Below the pieces are notes generated by a model, which searched no databases, was not told where the DNA came from, and saw only the letters and a program-made list of their open reading frames with translations. A program made the translations under genes and the position numbers. From Alphaproteobacteria bacterium (GTDB lineage: Bacteria > Planctomycetota > Phycisphaerae > UBA1845), in assembly GCA_028285105.1 (NCBI GenBank), contig JANQQE010000013.1, positions 1 through 64,000 on the forward strand: a DNA stretch of 64,000 bases. The letters are read 5' to 3'. Shown here piece after piece: positions 25,165 through 34,960 of the stretch; position 1 is the first letter of the stretch, and each line of letters begins with the position of its first letter.

Positions 25165-27246
25165 TTATTTCTGGTCTAAGTTAATCGGTGCCAACACCTG
25201 CGCTGATCGCGCCGGTAGATACGCCTGCACACTTTGCAGTCGGCTATGATAGGTTTGAATCTGCTTGGGATAAATCTGCCCATCCGGCACGCCACCGAAT
25301 CCGCCGAACGCCTGCGCATCGGTGTTCAGCACCACGCGATAGTCCGTTGGATCGGGAATCCCGAAACGGTAATGTTCCAGCGAATGGTTGGGATGAAAAT
25401 TGAATACGAATACCAATGGTCCCCGTCTGAAGATCAACACTTTCTGAACGTCATCAACGTTGAGTTGTTCGATCAGATCGCTTTGCAACAAACCAAACGG
25501 TTCATCAATCCCCTGCATCGCCTTATCGAATGCGGCTAGAAATGAATACCGCAGATCCGCATGATCGACGAGCGACCACTGCCTTCGACAGTGCTTGAAA
25601 GAATTCCCATTCCCCTCGCGCGGAAAATCCACCCACTCTGGATGACCGAACTCATTGCCCATGAAGTTCAAATACGCCTCGCCGCCCAGCGCAAACGTAA
25701 TCAACCGAATCATCTTGTGCAGTGCCATCCCCCGATCGATCACCGGGTTCTTGCTGGCTCGATCCATGTGCCAATACATCGCCGCGTCCATCAACCAAAA
25801 CGCCAGGGTTTTGTCGCCCACCAGCGCCTGATCGTGACTTTCCGCGTAGGCAACATGCTTCTCCGATCGTCTCCGATTGGTCAAAGTGTGATACAACTCA
25901 CCCATCTGCCAATCTTCGTCGCGCGAATGCTTGAGCAATTTGATCCAGTAATCCGGAATCCCCATTGCTAGACGGTAGTCAAACCCGAGTCCGCCTTCAG
26001 CAACCGGACGGGCCAATCCCACCATGCCCGAAACATCTTCGGCAACCGAAATTACATTTGGATTGAGTTCATGGGCGAGTTGATTCGCCAGTTGCAAATA
26101 AACGATGGCGTCTTCATCGAGATCATGAATCAAATAATCGTCGTAACTACCAAACGCCTTGTTGCCATGGTGCTGGTACATCATGCTGGTCACACCGTCA
26201 AAACGGAATCCGTCGAAACGATATTCGTCCAGCCAAAAACGCACGTTACTCAAAAGGAACCGCAGCACCTCCCACTTGCCATAATCGAATAGCAGCGAGT
26301 CCCAATCCGGATGCTCGCCCTTCGCGCCGGCATGAAAGTACTGGTGATCGGTCCCGTCGAATCCATTCAAACCGTCGAGCAGATTCTTAACCGAATGGCT
26401 GTGGACAACATCGAGCAGCACGGTCAGGCCCATTCCGTGCGCGGTGTCGATGAGTCGCTTGAGCGCATCGGGCTTACCGAAGCGCGACGACACCGCGAAG
26501 AAGTTGCTGACGTGATACCCGAACGATCCGTAGTAGGGATGCTCCTGAACGGCCATCAGCTGCACGGCGTTGTAGCCAGCCCCAGCGATTCGAGGCAACA
26601 CGTTTTCGGTAAATTCGTCAAACGTCGCAACGCGCTCCTCTTGCGACGACATACCCACATGGGCTTCGTAGATTCGCAATCCACCGGCAGGCTTCGGCGC
26701 ATCGTGCTTCCATTTATAAGCCGTTGGTGGTTGCCAATACTGCCCCGTAAACGCACCGGTTTCCGGGTCCTGCACACTGCGGCGGATATATGCCGGAATG
26801 CGATCCAACCCGCCCTTCGTGCTCTCGACATATACCTTGACGAGGCTCTCATGCACCAATCGGTCGGCGTATTCTCGGTCGGGCAGAAACGTACTCCAGA
26901 TCCCGAACTCCGACCGCGTCATCGGGTTGGCTGACCGATCCCACCCGTTGAAGTCGCCAACCAGAAACAAACGATCCGCCCCCGGTGCCCACTCGCGGTA
27001 GAACACGCCCGATTCGCCATTCTGTTCGCCACGATTAAACCCAAAGAATTCATGACCGCGGCTAAACTCTGCGAGCGAGCCTTCTGCAGATTCAATCTCG
27101 GAAAGCTTGGTCCGATACATCTTGAATCGATGGCGAAGCGCGTCGGCATACGGTTCGAGCCACGGATCGACGTCGATCAATCCCGTTCCGTCATCGCGAA
27201 CCGGCTTCTTCGCAGCCGCTGTCTTGGATTGTGGGGTCTTGGACAT
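25165..27246 (-). CDS. glgB: 1,4-alpha-glucan branching enzyme
   Basis: The enzyme makes alpha-1,6 branches in glycogen. The 693-residue protein has an N-terminal CBM48 module (EWAPGADRLFLVGDFNGWDR) and a GH13 barrel: DVVHSHS region, nucleophile Asp in FRFDGVTS, acid Glu in ISVAEDVSG and the third Asp in YAESHDQALVGDK. The QEHPYYGSFGYHV and YQHHG segments are those of the eukaryotic-type GH13_8 branch. I chose the ATG at 27246 (MSKTPQSK) over the longer frame, whose 14 extra residues have no family match. It is followed by the TetR-type gene on the same strand; no other glycogen genes are in view. Confidence 0.93.
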   Translation of the reverse strand: MSKTPQSKTAAAKKPVRDDGTGLIDVDPWLEPYADALRHRFKMYRTKLSEIESAEGSLAEFSRGHEFFGFNRGEQNGESGVFYREWAPGADRLFLVGDFNGWDRSANPMTRSEFGIWSTFLPDREYADRLVHESLVKVYVESTKGGLDRIPAYIRRSVQDPETGAFTGQYWQPPTAYKWKHDAPKPAGGLRIYEAHVGMSSQEERVATFDEFTENVLPRIAGAGYNAVQLMAVQEHPYYGSFGYHVSNFFAVSSRFGKPDALKRLIDTAHGMGLTVLLDVVHSHSVKNLLDGLNGFDGTDHQYFHAGAKGEHPDWDSLLFDYGKWEVLRFLLSNVRFWLDEYRFDGFRFDGVTSMMYQHHGNKAFGSYDDYLIHDLDEDAIVYLQLANQLAHELNPNVISVAEDVSGMVGLARPVAEGGLGFDYRLAMGIPDYWIKLLKHSRDEDWQMGELYHTLTNRRRSEKHVAYAESHDQALVGDKTLAFWLMDAAMYWHMDRASKNPVIDRGMALHKMIRLITFALGGEAYLNFMGNEFGHPEWVDFPREGNGNSFKHCRRQWSLVDHADLRYSFLAAFDKAMQGIDEPFGLLQSDLIEQLNVDDVQKVLIFRRGPLVFVFNFHPNHSLEHYRFGIPDPTDYRVVLNTDAQAFGGFGGVPDGQIYPKQIQTYHSRLQSVQAYLPARSAQVLAPINLDQK

Positions 27247-27611
27247 GAAATACGATCCAAGTTGGACCATCGTTCGAATCAAACGCAAGAGATGACGATT
27301 CTACGGCAACGGTCGAACCTTGGCCAACGCATCGATCATTGCTTCGTTGCCGACCATTCCATTCGGTTCAATGTCTGTGAAGATGTTTGCCAAAAGCAGA
27401 GTTGCCGTATCGCCATGTCGGTTCGGCAAAGTTTGCGCACGATTTGCCAATTGACTCAGTCCCGTCGGTTTTATCTGACATTGAACGGTGAAACGTCAAT
27501 TCATCTTGCAGTTTCCAGTTCACTGCCCACCGCAGATTGTACGCTCATCACTGTCCAGGCAGGAATCCCGAAACCACAACGACATGCAGCAGCTTTCAGG
27601 AGTTGAATGCG
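27247..27611. other. Divergent intergenic region, no gene
   Basis: The region separates glgB (minus) from the HAMP-like gene (plus). A TTGACT near 27453 could be a -35 but lacks a good -10 at 17 bases. I see no RNA gene or riboswitch. Confidence 0.4.
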
Positions 27612-28286
27612 ATGAAACCCAACTACAGCAACTCGGTACACCAAAAGCAAGCCGCGCCCAAGAGCAACCGGCGAAAAAAGTACATCATCAACCCCGCATT
27701 TCAGTGGAAGTACATGAGCATTGTCGGAGGTGGCGTCTTCGTGGCATCGTGTCTGATGAGTACGATACTGTACGGCATGGTCTATTATCAGGCCCGCGAA
27801 CGACTCCTGCACCTTTCGCAGGCAGAACCCCTTCAAAATACCTATGGCATCCTCATCTTTGCGGGTGCGTTCGCCTTATTGATGGCGGCTGGCTTTGCTG
27901 CATGGACAATGATCCTGACCCATCGCATTGGCGGCCCGATCCACGTCATGATGAACTACTTTGCCGACCTTTCAAACAGCAAAATTCCGAAAGTACGCCC
28001 GCTGCGCGAGAAAGACGAACTCAAATCGTTCCACGATTCGTTCCGCCGGGCAGCCGACTCGCTGCGTTGCGACCGCGAAGCTGAAATCAAGATGCTCGAC
28101 GAGGTGCTTCAAATCGCCAATCAAGCCGGCCAATCATCGGATGCACCGAAGCAATCGATGACCGATCTCGTTTCCAAGTTGCAAAGCCTGCATATGCACC
28201 TGTCCAACTCGATCGGTGCCGACGCAAACTTCAATTCCAGCGCCAACAGTAAAACCCAGACGAGTGACGAAGCCGTCAGCGCCTAA
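27612..28286 (+). CDS. HAMP-like two-helix membrane protein
   Basis: The 224-residue protein has two transmembrane helices (about residues 37-60 and 80-104) with a short periplasmic loop, followed by a HAMP-like segment (HRIGGPIHVMMNYFADLSNS) and a helical tail. No kinase, cyclase or methyl-accepting domain follows, so it may be a regulatory or adaptor protein. CAGGAG at about 27597 lies nine bases before the ATG at 27612; the longer frame starting at 27537 is not supported. A strong terminator lies 27 bases after the stop. Confidence 0.7.
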   Translation: MKPNYSNSVHQKQAAPKSNRRKKYIINPAFQWKYMSIVGGGVFVASCLMSTILYGMVYYQARERLLHLSQAEPLQNTYGILIFAGAFALLMAAGFAAWTMILTHRIGGPIHVMMNYFADLSNSKIPKVRPLREKDELKSFHDSFRRAADSLRCDREAEIKMLDEVLQIANQAGQSSDAPKQSMTDLVSKLQSLHMHLSNSIGADANFNSSANSKTQTSDEAVSA

Positions 28287-28312
28287 AAACTAAGCAGCAT
28301 CGACCAAAAAAC

Positions 28313-28356
28313 AAAGACTCTCGGCATGTCGCAAGACGACGGGCCGAGAGTCTTTT
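28313..28356. terminator. Bidirectional rho-independent terminator
   Basis: AAAGACTCTCGGC (28313-28325) pairs perfectly with GCCGAGAGTCTTT (28343-28355), a 13-bp stem with a 17-base loop. A T-run follows on the plus strand and an A-run precedes it, so it can end both the HAMP-like transcript and the convergent TadG-like transcript. Confidence 0.9.
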
Positions 28357-28412
28357 CGATTGAAAGCGTCGCAGTTGTCAGAACGCACGGTCCACCCAAT
28401 CGCTCACGTTGC

Positions 28413-30236
28413 TTACTTGATCAACGCAACCTGCTGAGAACCTCCGATGGTTTCAAACACGGCGTCGAGTTGATCGCTGTATACGTCAATGCTGCCTTCT
28501 GCATGGAAATGCGTTCCGCCTGTTGCAGAAGCAACATCGTACATCAGAACCTCGTCGGAACCGGTTCCCACGCTTACAGTGAATATCTGAATTCCTTTCG
28601 CAGCCGCAACCGCAGCCATCTCACGGGCGTAGCGCGCCCCACCGGCTGGATCGTAACTGGTGCAATTCTCGCATCCGATGTTGGCCATACCATCGGTCAG
28701 CAAGACCATCACCTTCCGTGCTGCCGGGTTGGCATTTCCGCCTGTAAGCGTTTCGATGCCACGGAGGATACCTCCGCCAACGTTCGTGGATTGCGTGTAA
28801 TGGGCGGCTTGCATTGCGTTGAGTCTGTTGCTGACCTTTTCATAGTCTCTGGTCAAGTCGATTTCGTGGACAGCTTTCGTTGCATAGATTTCCAAAGACA
28901 ACCGATCGTTGCTGTGCAGACTCTCAACAGTTGCCGTCAGGTGGCTTACCGCATCCTTAACGGCTTGCATCGGATAATGTGGCGTGTCAGCCAACTCGGG
29001 CGTCTTGTTGTGCGAAGCCCGTTTGTTCAGCAAATAATCGACAAACGTCTTCAGACCGAACTGGTACCGCATATCGCTATTGGCTTTCGCCATGCTCGAA
29101 TTCGAGGGGCGAACGTAGTTCTTGATGTAGTCTTGCCAGATGCTCGCCGAGTCGCCAATGGATCGATCGCCGAATTTCTCGACCCAAACGATTTCACCGC
29201 CGCCAATCGTTGTATTACCGTTGCCCGCCGAACCAATGCCAGCCGATTCCCATTTCCCACCCCGGATGCCGCTGTTCCATTCAGCCAACCCCAGTGCTAC
29301 GGCGACGCGATTGGTGTAATCGGTCGTATTGTCGTCCTGGTCGCCCGACATGATCGCATCGACCTCCGCATCGATGTACCCTTGATCGTAGAGGTAACCC
29401 TCAAGTTCATTGTTCGACCAGTCAGATCGATAACCCAGCTTGACCAAGCCCGGGTCGCTGTTCGGTTTGTAGTCCGACGGCGTATTCACGTCGCCATATC
29501 CGATTCGCTTGAAGAACCCCCATGCAGGCCCGGCACGCTGGGCAAGCTGCTCATCGCTCATCGAAGATGGATCGGCGCCCCAATTGATGCCGATTTCGTC
29601 AATTCCACCGGGCAGATTGTCCCACACTTCATGAAGGTTGATGTCGATTTGCTTGTAGTTCCTGAATCGACTGTCGTAGTTGTGCGATCCGGATAGGTCA
29701 GCCACCACCGCAATGTCGCGCGGAATCAGCATCGCAATCGCCTCAGCCGTCACGTCCTGCGTGTCTTTGCCAAAGATGCGTGCGAAAAACAGACTCACGC
29801 CACCGTTCGCCGAGCCTTCGGCTTTTCGTACGGTCACTTTCGCCGCATCGGGAAACACGTTGGTTGGGACGAAATCGAATTGACCGTTGTTCGGATTGAG
29901 GACCGCGCGCCCGAAAACGATGTCGCTGTTCTCAATCGTCACCGTCTTGTTCAGCACCGCATTGGACGCCGTCACGTTCATCGCAGCCTCGCGCCCGAGT
30001 ACGATCGGATTGCCCGTCTCATAATCGCCCAGACGACCTGCCGCTGCCAGGGCGGCTGCATCTGCCGCGCGCTGAAGATCGGTCTTGGTGTTGTAGATCA
30101 GACCGACGTCGATCGTCAGCGCCGCGAATCCGATGAGTACCGGGATGGCGACGGCGACCATGACCGCAGTCGCACCGCGACGTCGATACGCGAAATCATT
30201 GGCTCCGAAGTGAGTGCGTGTACTCGTTTTTTTCAT
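28413..30236 (-). CDS. TadG-like protein with VWA domain
   Basis: The 607-residue protein has an N-terminal TadE/TadG segment (RRGATAVMVAVAIPVLIGFA plus DVGLIYNTKTDLQRAADAAA), which anchors it in the membrane, and a VWA domain with a MIDAS-like DLSGS near the middle and LTDGMANIGC, then AKGIQIFTVSVGTGSDEVLM near the C-terminus. Such proteins belong to Flp/Tad pilus systems or act as secreted adhesins. No other tad gene is in view. I chose the ATG at 30236 because GAGGAG lies directly upstream; the frame up to 30293 adds no homology. It is flanked by a terminator at its 3' end. Confidence 0.85.
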   Translation of the reverse strand: MKKTSTRTHFGANDFAYRRRGATAVMVAVAIPVLIGFAALTIDVGLIYNTKTDLQRAADAAALAAAGRLGDYETGNPIVLGREAAMNVTASNAVLNKTVTIENSDIVFGRAVLNPNNGQFDFVPTNVFPDAAKVTVRKAEGSANGGVSLFFARIFGKDTQDVTAEAIAMLIPRDIAVVADLSGSHNYDSRFRNYKQIDINLHEVWDNLPGGIDEIGINWGADPSSMSDEQLAQRAGPAWGFFKRIGYGDVNTPSDYKPNSDPGLVKLGYRSDWSNNELEGYLYDQGYIDAEVDAIMSGDQDDNTTDYTNRVAVALGLAEWNSGIRGGKWESAGIGSAGNGNTTIGGGEIVWVEKFGDRSIGDSASIWQDYIKNYVRPSNSSMAKANSDMRYQFGLKTFVDYLLNKRASHNKTPELADTPHYPMQAVKDAVSHLTATVESLHSNDRLSLEIYATKAVHEIDLTRDYEKVSNRLNAMQAAHYTQSTNVGGGILRGIETLTGGNANPAARKVMVLLTDGMANIGCENCTSYDPAGGARYAREMAAVAAAKGIQIFTVSVGTGSDEVLMYDVASATGGTHFHAEGSIDVYSDQLDAVFETIGGSQQVALIK

Positions 30237-30540
30237 GTCTCTCTCCTCTGCTCCCGCGAGCGGAATCCTCCGTTCCACTCCTGGGCGCGCCATCCTCGCA
30301 CGCCCACAACCTCATTCGTTGGTAGGCACAGCGCACGGCGCAGTCAAAGACTCGCAGTGAATTGGCTTAAAAATCCATTCTGATGTCTTTGTATATTGTC
30401 GGCAGATAAGTTGGCGTCTGATAAACAAGTGCGGCGCGGGCGCAATTAGCGCGTTGTACAATCGCAAGGTGCGATAACTACTGCCGGCGAGAATCGCGCG
30501 AAATGCCCAACGAAGACGCATCCCCCGCCATTATCGCGCA
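30237..30540. other. Upstream region of the tadG-like gene, no gene
   Basis: About 300 bases with short frames only. A 69-codon minus-strand frame (30312-30521) has no homology and no ribosome-binding site. Confidence 0.4.
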
Positions 30541-31704
30541 TCAAGAATCGTTGGAACGAACCAGATTGTCGTAAAGGGAGGCGATCTCTTGAACCATCAA
30601 GTCAACGTCGAACCGTTTGGCACAGTGTTCTCGGGCAGCGGTTCCCATCGCTTCACGCATCGCGGGATCGCGGCAAAGTTGCACGATTCGCTCGCCAAGG
30701 ATCGCATGGTCGCCCAACGGTGCAAGCCACCCCGTTCGGCCATCGCCAATAGCCTCCGGTGCGCCGTCATTATCGAAACTCACGCAAGGAACTTCCATCA
30801 AGGATGCCTGCACCAACACCCGCGGCAACCCTTCCCACTGCGACGCATGAATCAACACATCCATCCCGTTCATCAATCGCGCCACTTCATCCGGCTCGAC
30901 CAAACCGGTAAAGATCACCCGATCGGTCAATCCCATCCGTGCAAGCTCGTTTTCATATTGCTTGCGATTTGCACCATCGCCGATCCAGACAAACCGCACA
31001 TTCGGACAGGCGCGTACAATCGCGGGCATGGCTTTTAGAATGTACTCGTATCCCTTGTTGGTGAACAATCGGGCAACGGTTCCGACGACAACGTGATCCT
31101 CAAAGGCGTTCCAAACCTGGCGGACTTGCGATCGGGATTGCTCGTCGCGCTGAAATAGCTCCGTTTCGATTCCTGAACGAATCGTCGTGAATCGGTCACG
31201 TGGGGCAATGTTGGCCGCGACGGCTTGCTCGGTCATTGCGTCGGCCACGCTGACGAACGCATCGGTCCAGCGAGCCGCGCGGCGTTCTGACATTGCGTAC
31301 ACGCGCTGCACAAGCTTCGACTGCGTTCGATTGAAACTCATTCCGTGAATGGTGTGAACGACCTTGGCATGACCGACTCGGTGCGCAGCGTATCGCGCCA
31401 CGATGCCGGCTTTGCTGCTGTGGGTATGGATAATGTCATACTTTTCACGCCGAAAGATGGCTTCAAATGCCTTCGCGCATTTGTAATCGAGCAGCGGTTT
31501 GACGCTTCGGCGCATGGGATCGAGTTTGATGGTATGCGTCGATGACGCTTCCGCCTGCGGCCAGAGCGATCCTTCGGGGCCTGTTTCCGGACCGGCAATC
31601 AGCGTTACGTCGTGCCCGCGATCGCGAAGCCCCGCGCATGTCAGCACCGTATTCTCTTGCGCGCCGCCGATGATCAGTCGCGTGATGACGTGGGCGATTT
31701 TCAT
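30541..31704 (-). CDS. Glycosyltransferase family 4 (GT-B fold)
   Basis: The 387-residue protein has both GT-B halves: an N-terminal acceptor domain (MKIAHVITRLIIGGAQENTV, HTHSSKAGIVARYAA) and a C-terminal nucleotide-sugar domain with VGTVARLFTNKG, the acidic EGLPRVLVQASLMEVP segment and EAIGDGRTGWLAP. It is most like exopolysaccharide or lipopolysaccharide GT4 enzymes acting in the cytoplasm. It lies 30 bases after the ABC permease gene on the same strand, so the sugar product and the exporter might be linked (weak inference). Confidence 0.9.
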   Translation of the reverse strand: MKIAHVITRLIIGGAQENTVLTCAGLRDRGHDVTLIAGPETGPEGSLWPQAEASSTHTIKLDPMRRSVKPLLDYKCAKAFEAIFRREKYDIIHTHSSKAGIVARYAAHRVGHAKVVHTIHGMSFNRTQSKLVQRVYAMSERRAARWTDAFVSVADAMTEQAVAANIAPRDRFTTIRSGIETELFQRDEQSRSQVRQVWNAFEDHVVVGTVARLFTNKGYEYILKAMPAIVRACPNVRFVWIGDGANRKQYENELARMGLTDRVIFTGLVEPDEVARLMNGMDVLIHASQWEGLPRVLVQASLMEVPCVSFDNDGAPEAIGDGRTGWLAPLGDHAILGERIVQLCRDPAMREAMGTAAREHCAKRFDVDLMVQEIASLYDNLVRSNDS

Positions 31705-31734
31705 CCGTTCATCCGATGGGTCGGTGACGCGAGA

Positions 31735-32547
31735 CTATGTTGACGGAAAGTCGCGTCTGCGAAACACAATGAGGCCTGCCATCCAAAAAACAGCACCGGC
31801 AATCGAAAGCACCGCCACCGAATCCCACTGTACCGAGTGCGATTCCACGATCTTCAATGGCGCGTAATATCGAAAGAAGCTGCTGTACGAAATGTATTTT
31901 AATGCTGGCCAGAATGCGGACAGGACATTGACCGTAAACGCATACAACACCACGCCAAAACAAATCGTAATCGCAACAACCCGGCGACTGCACATCGCCG
32001 AAACGCCCAACGCCATCCCGCACAAAAATGCAAAGACAAAAAAGAACTGCACCGCCACCAATACAAGCTGCCCCAGATCGATTTCGCTTTGACCGGTCAA
32101 CTTGCGCCCGATCGCCGCACCGCACCAAAGCGACACGCACATCAATGGTCCGCAACATAGCAGCGCCAACGATACCGACGTATAAATCCTCGATCTCGAA
32201 ATCGGCAGGCTCGCAAGCAGATCGATCGTACCGCGATCGATCTCGCCAACGAGCGAACCACTCGCGATCGAAAACACCAAGGCAATCATGATCGCCAGCA
32301 TCACCGGATGCGTAAACGAAAACGTCGCCATTCCACTGGGCGTCATCACACTAGAAATATCCGACCCCATCAAGGAAGTGATCAGCGACTTGATCCACGG
32401 AACATCCAACCAGACTTTGGTCTGTTCCATCGGCAGCGAGTTCGTCGCAAACATGAACACCACCACGAACAAGCCCATCAGGAAACTGCCGCCGAGTATG
32501 AATATCCAATGATCGCGCAGCGTTTTGTTAAACAGAGCCAGATTCAT
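31735..32547 (-). CDS. ABC-2-type transporter permease
   Basis: The 270-residue protein has six predicted helices and the ABC-2 pattern with a cytoplasmic segment LVGEIDRGTIDLLASLPISR between helices two and three, as in exporters of the NatB/ABC2_membrane_5 type. Its start overlaps the ATPase stop by four bases, so the pair forms one exporter. The substrate is unknown. No signal of damage is seen. Confidence 0.85.
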   Translation of the reverse strand: MNLALFNKTLRDHWIFILGGSFLMGLFVVVFMFATNSLPMEQTKVWLDVPWIKSLITSLMGSDISSVMTPSGMATFSFTHPVMLAIMIALVFSIASGSLVGEIDRGTIDLLASLPISRSRIYTSVSLALLCCGPLMCVSLWCGAAIGRKLTGQSEIDLGQLVLVAVQFFFVFAFLCGMALGVSAMCSRRVVAITICFGVVLYAFTVNVLSAFWPALKYISYSSFFRYYAPLKIVESHSVQWDSVAVLSIAGAVFWMAGLIVFRRRDFPST

Positions 32548-33440
32548 CCGCCTCCATTCCCCTCCTCGCGATAATATGTCGCAAAAAGATCTTCCAGACT
32601 GGGTGGGCTGATGGATACATCATCGAGTTTCAAATCGGATAGCCAACGTACCAACGGATCGACCGAACCGGACCACGTCCCCGTCATCGTTCCGTCTTGT
32701 CGCGATCGAATGGTCATGCCATCGGGCACGGCAAGGGTCTCAGGAAATCCGCCACTGCGCTTGAGTACCACTCGACGCAGCGCCCGTTCGCGAAGTGAAT
32801 CCGTTGTGCCCGACTCGACAATCCGTCCGCTGCGGACGATCGCCACCCGATCGCACAATTGTTCAACTTCGCTGAGCGTGTGGCTGGAAAAAAGCACGGT
32901 CCGTCCCTCATCAGTGACAGCCCGCAACTCGTCGTACAGCGCCTGCTGCATCAGCGGGTCGAGCCCACTGGTGGGTTCATCCAAGATCAAAAGGTCGGGC
33001 TTGTGCATCAGCGTCTGAATGATCGCCAGTTTCTGCCGCATCCCCTTCGAATACCCGCGAATCTTGCGATGTGCAGCGAGTTCAAATCGATCGCACAGAC
33101 GGGTCGCCTCACGCCAACCGCCACCGCCCCGTGCCCGATCGACAAATCGCAGCAACGCAATTCCGGTCATACCGTCGTAGAGTCGAGCGTCACCACTAAG
33201 GTACGCAAGTCGGCGACGAATTTCCGTCGATTCGCTCCAGGCATCCAAACCAAAAACATTCGCTGACCCGCCGCTTGCTCGCAGCAACCCCAAAAGAATC
33301 CGCAACGTCGTCGACTTGCCCGCACCATTGGGACCAAGAAACCCAAAGCGCGAACCGCACGGTACCGTGAGCGAAACATCGCGCAGCGCCACGACATCAC
33401 CATAGGTTTTCGCAAGGTTGGATATTTCGACAACATTCAT
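32544..33440 (-). CDS. ABC transporter ATPase
   Basis: The 298-residue protein has Walker A (GPNGAGKST), the signature-like YSKGMRQKLAIIQTL, Walker B (LLILDEPTSGLDP) and the switch His (LFSSHTLSEVEQ). A C-terminal extension of about 70 residues (VLKRSGGFPETLAVPDG...) is typical of NatA/CcmA-type exporters. It is co-translated with the ABC-2 permease downstream and follows the zinc-ribbon membrane gene by 18 bases. Confidence 0.92.
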   Translation of the reverse strand: MNVVEISNLAKTYGDVVALRDVSLTVPCGSRFGFLGPNGAGKSTTLRILLGLLRASGGSANVFGLDAWSESTEIRRRLAYLSGDARLYDGMTGIALLRFVDRARGGGGWREATRLCDRFELAAHRKIRGYSKGMRQKLAIIQTLMHKPDLLILDEPTSGLDPLMQQALYDELRAVTDEGRTVLFSSHTLSEVEQLCDRVAIVRSGRIVESGTTDSLRERALRRVVLKRSGGFPETLAVPDGMTIRSRQDGTMTGTWSGSVDPLVRWLSDLKLDDVSISPPSLEDLFATYYREEGNGGG

Positions 33441-33458
33441 GAACGCGAAATCGATTCC

Positions 33459-33998
33459 CTAAATCCACCACGGTGGAAACCCAAAGCATGACCAATACGA
33501 CAATATGATCAGGTAGACAGCCGAGAAAACCAACGCAAACCGCAGGCCTTCATCGATCCCAATTCCGGGATGACGCGGATAGCCACCTCGTGTCAGAGAG
33601 CCAACGGCGAACACCAGAAGTTCGCAGGGTATGACCAATCGGAACGCCCAGCAAACAGAATTGACGGTTCTAAGATCAATGTTCGCCAACATGATGACAG
33701 GCGTCAACGCAATCCCGATTGCAAGAAAAATGACCAGTGGCCCATGTCTGGGCGATTGCGGAAGTCCGTCGAGTGTCGAACTCAGCTTCAATCCGCACTC
33801 GGGACATATCCCTCCACGATTCAGACCACGAAGCAGGTAGCCGCACCCATTGCACGTGATATCGCTTTGCAGGAATTCAGGCGGGGGTCTCTTGGCGAAC
33901 GATTCACGCTTCGTCGGACTTGTCTCACTAACATCAGTCTGTTCGTCCGAAGCGCGGTCGCGCTTATCTGGATTGCCTTCTGGTAACCGATCATTCAT
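33459..33998 (-). CDS. Zinc-ribbon membrane protein, planctomycete type
   Basis: The 179-residue protein has an N-terminal zinc ribbon (CNGCGYLLRGL then GICPECG) followed by three or four transmembrane helices. Proteins with this CxxCGYxLRGL module and membrane helices are common in Phycisphaerae and other planctomycetes; their role is not known to me. I chose the ATG at 33998 because the longer frame runs into the end of truA. It lies upstream of the ABC pair in the same direction, so it could be part of that operon. Confidence 0.65.
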   Translation of the reverse strand: MNDRLPEGNPDKRDRASDEQTDVSETSPTKRESFAKRPPPEFLQSDITCNGCGYLLRGLNRGGICPECGLKLSSTLDGLPQSPRHGPLVIFLAIGIALTPVIMLANIDLRTVNSVCWAFRLVIPCELLVFAVGSLTRGGYPRHPGIGIDEGLRFALVFSAVYLIILSYWSCFGFPPWWI

Positions 33999-34015
33999 AC
34001 AAACTGGATTGTACT

Positions 34016-34810
34016 CTAACCCGTCGAACGCGGCGATGCGATTGTCGGTGGTTGCAACAGGCGCGCGGGGTACTGCACCCATTGGAGGCTGAGTCCTTCG
34101 CACGGTGCGGTGGGTCCGGCGTTTTGACGGTCCTTGCTTTCGAGGATTTCGGGGAGTTTATCGACGGGCCAATATCCGCGACCGATTTCGATGAGCGTTC
34201 CGGCCATGTTGCGGACCTGGTGATAAAGAAATCCTTTGCCCACCACGTCGATGCGTATCTCGTCGAGGTGTCGGTGTACGTCGCATCTCAGCACCGTCCG
34301 CACCATCGTTTCACGTTCACGGCCGGTTCCAGCCATCGCGCTGAAATCCATAGTACCGATGAAATGAAATGCGGCTCGATGCATGCGCTCGACGTCGAGA
34401 TCGTGCCAGCAGTGATAGGTATAGCGCTGGGTCAACCGATCGACCGATCGCCGCGATCGATTGTGAATCCGAAATCGATAGCACTTGCATTCAGCCGACA
34501 AGATCGAATCAAACTTGGGATGCACTTCGCTCACATCGAGCAAACCAATGTCGTTGGGAAGTCGCCCACCAATGGCATGCCGCAGATTTTTGGTCGGAAT
34601 CGGACAAGTCGTACGAACATTGGCGACTTGCCCGCGCGCGTGGACGCCAGAATCCGTGCGCCCGCTGCCGCGAATCGCCAGCGGGTGTCGCAGGACGCGC
34701 TGCATCGCCGTCTCAAGTTCGCCCTGTACCGTTCGGAAACTCGGCTGACGCTGCCAACCGTGAAAATCCGTCCCGTCATAAGCAACCACAAATTTCAGAT
34801 TACGCTCCAT
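34016..34810 (-). CDS. truA: tRNA pseudouridine(38-40) synthase
   Basis: TruA converts uridines at positions 38-40 of the anticodon arm. The 264-residue protein has the family start (MERNLKFVVAYDGTDFHGWQ), the catalytic Asp in GSGRTDSGVHARGQVA and the later GKGFLYHQVRNMAGTLIEIG motif. The start was set at 34810 where the family homology begins; the longer frame includes a terminator hairpin and cannot be right. The order truA, zinc-ribbon protein is on the minus strand with a gap of 17 bases. Confidence 0.93.
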   Translation of the reverse strand: MERNLKFVVAYDGTDFHGWQRQPSFRTVQGELETAMQRVLRHPLAIRGSGRTDSGVHARGQVANVRTTCPIPTKNLRHAIGGRLPNDIGLLDVSEVHPKFDSILSAECKCYRFRIHNRSRRSVDRLTQRYTYHCWHDLDVERMHRAAFHFIGTMDFSAMAGTGRERETMVRTVLRCDVHRHLDEIRIDVVGKGFLYHQVRNMAGTLIEIGRGYWPVDKLPEILESKDRQNAGPTAPCEGLSLQWVQYPARLLQPPTIASPRSTG

Positions 34811-34861
34811 GCAGGCATGATAAGCACAACCGCACAAAGTGGCGACAGGTACAATGCGCGC

Positions 34862-34889
34862 AAAAAAATGGCCACGAAATCGTGGCCAT
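34862..34889 (-). terminator. Rho-independent terminator of the sigma factor gene
   Basis: On the minus strand ATGGCCACG, loop ATTT and CGTGGCCAT (34868-34889) form a perfect 9-bp stem followed by a run of seven T (34868-34862). It lies 70 bases after the sigma-factor stop and just before truA. Confidence 0.88.
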
Positions 34890-34960
34890 TCGCAGAGCAA
34901 ATTAAACGTCTATCACGGTGCGACTGCTCTGAAAGCAGTGCAGGAGGAACCAAAATCAAC

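Noticed and set aside
28326..29696. 456-codon plus-strand frame
   Set aside because: It is fully antisense to the tadG-like gene and has shadow-type composition.
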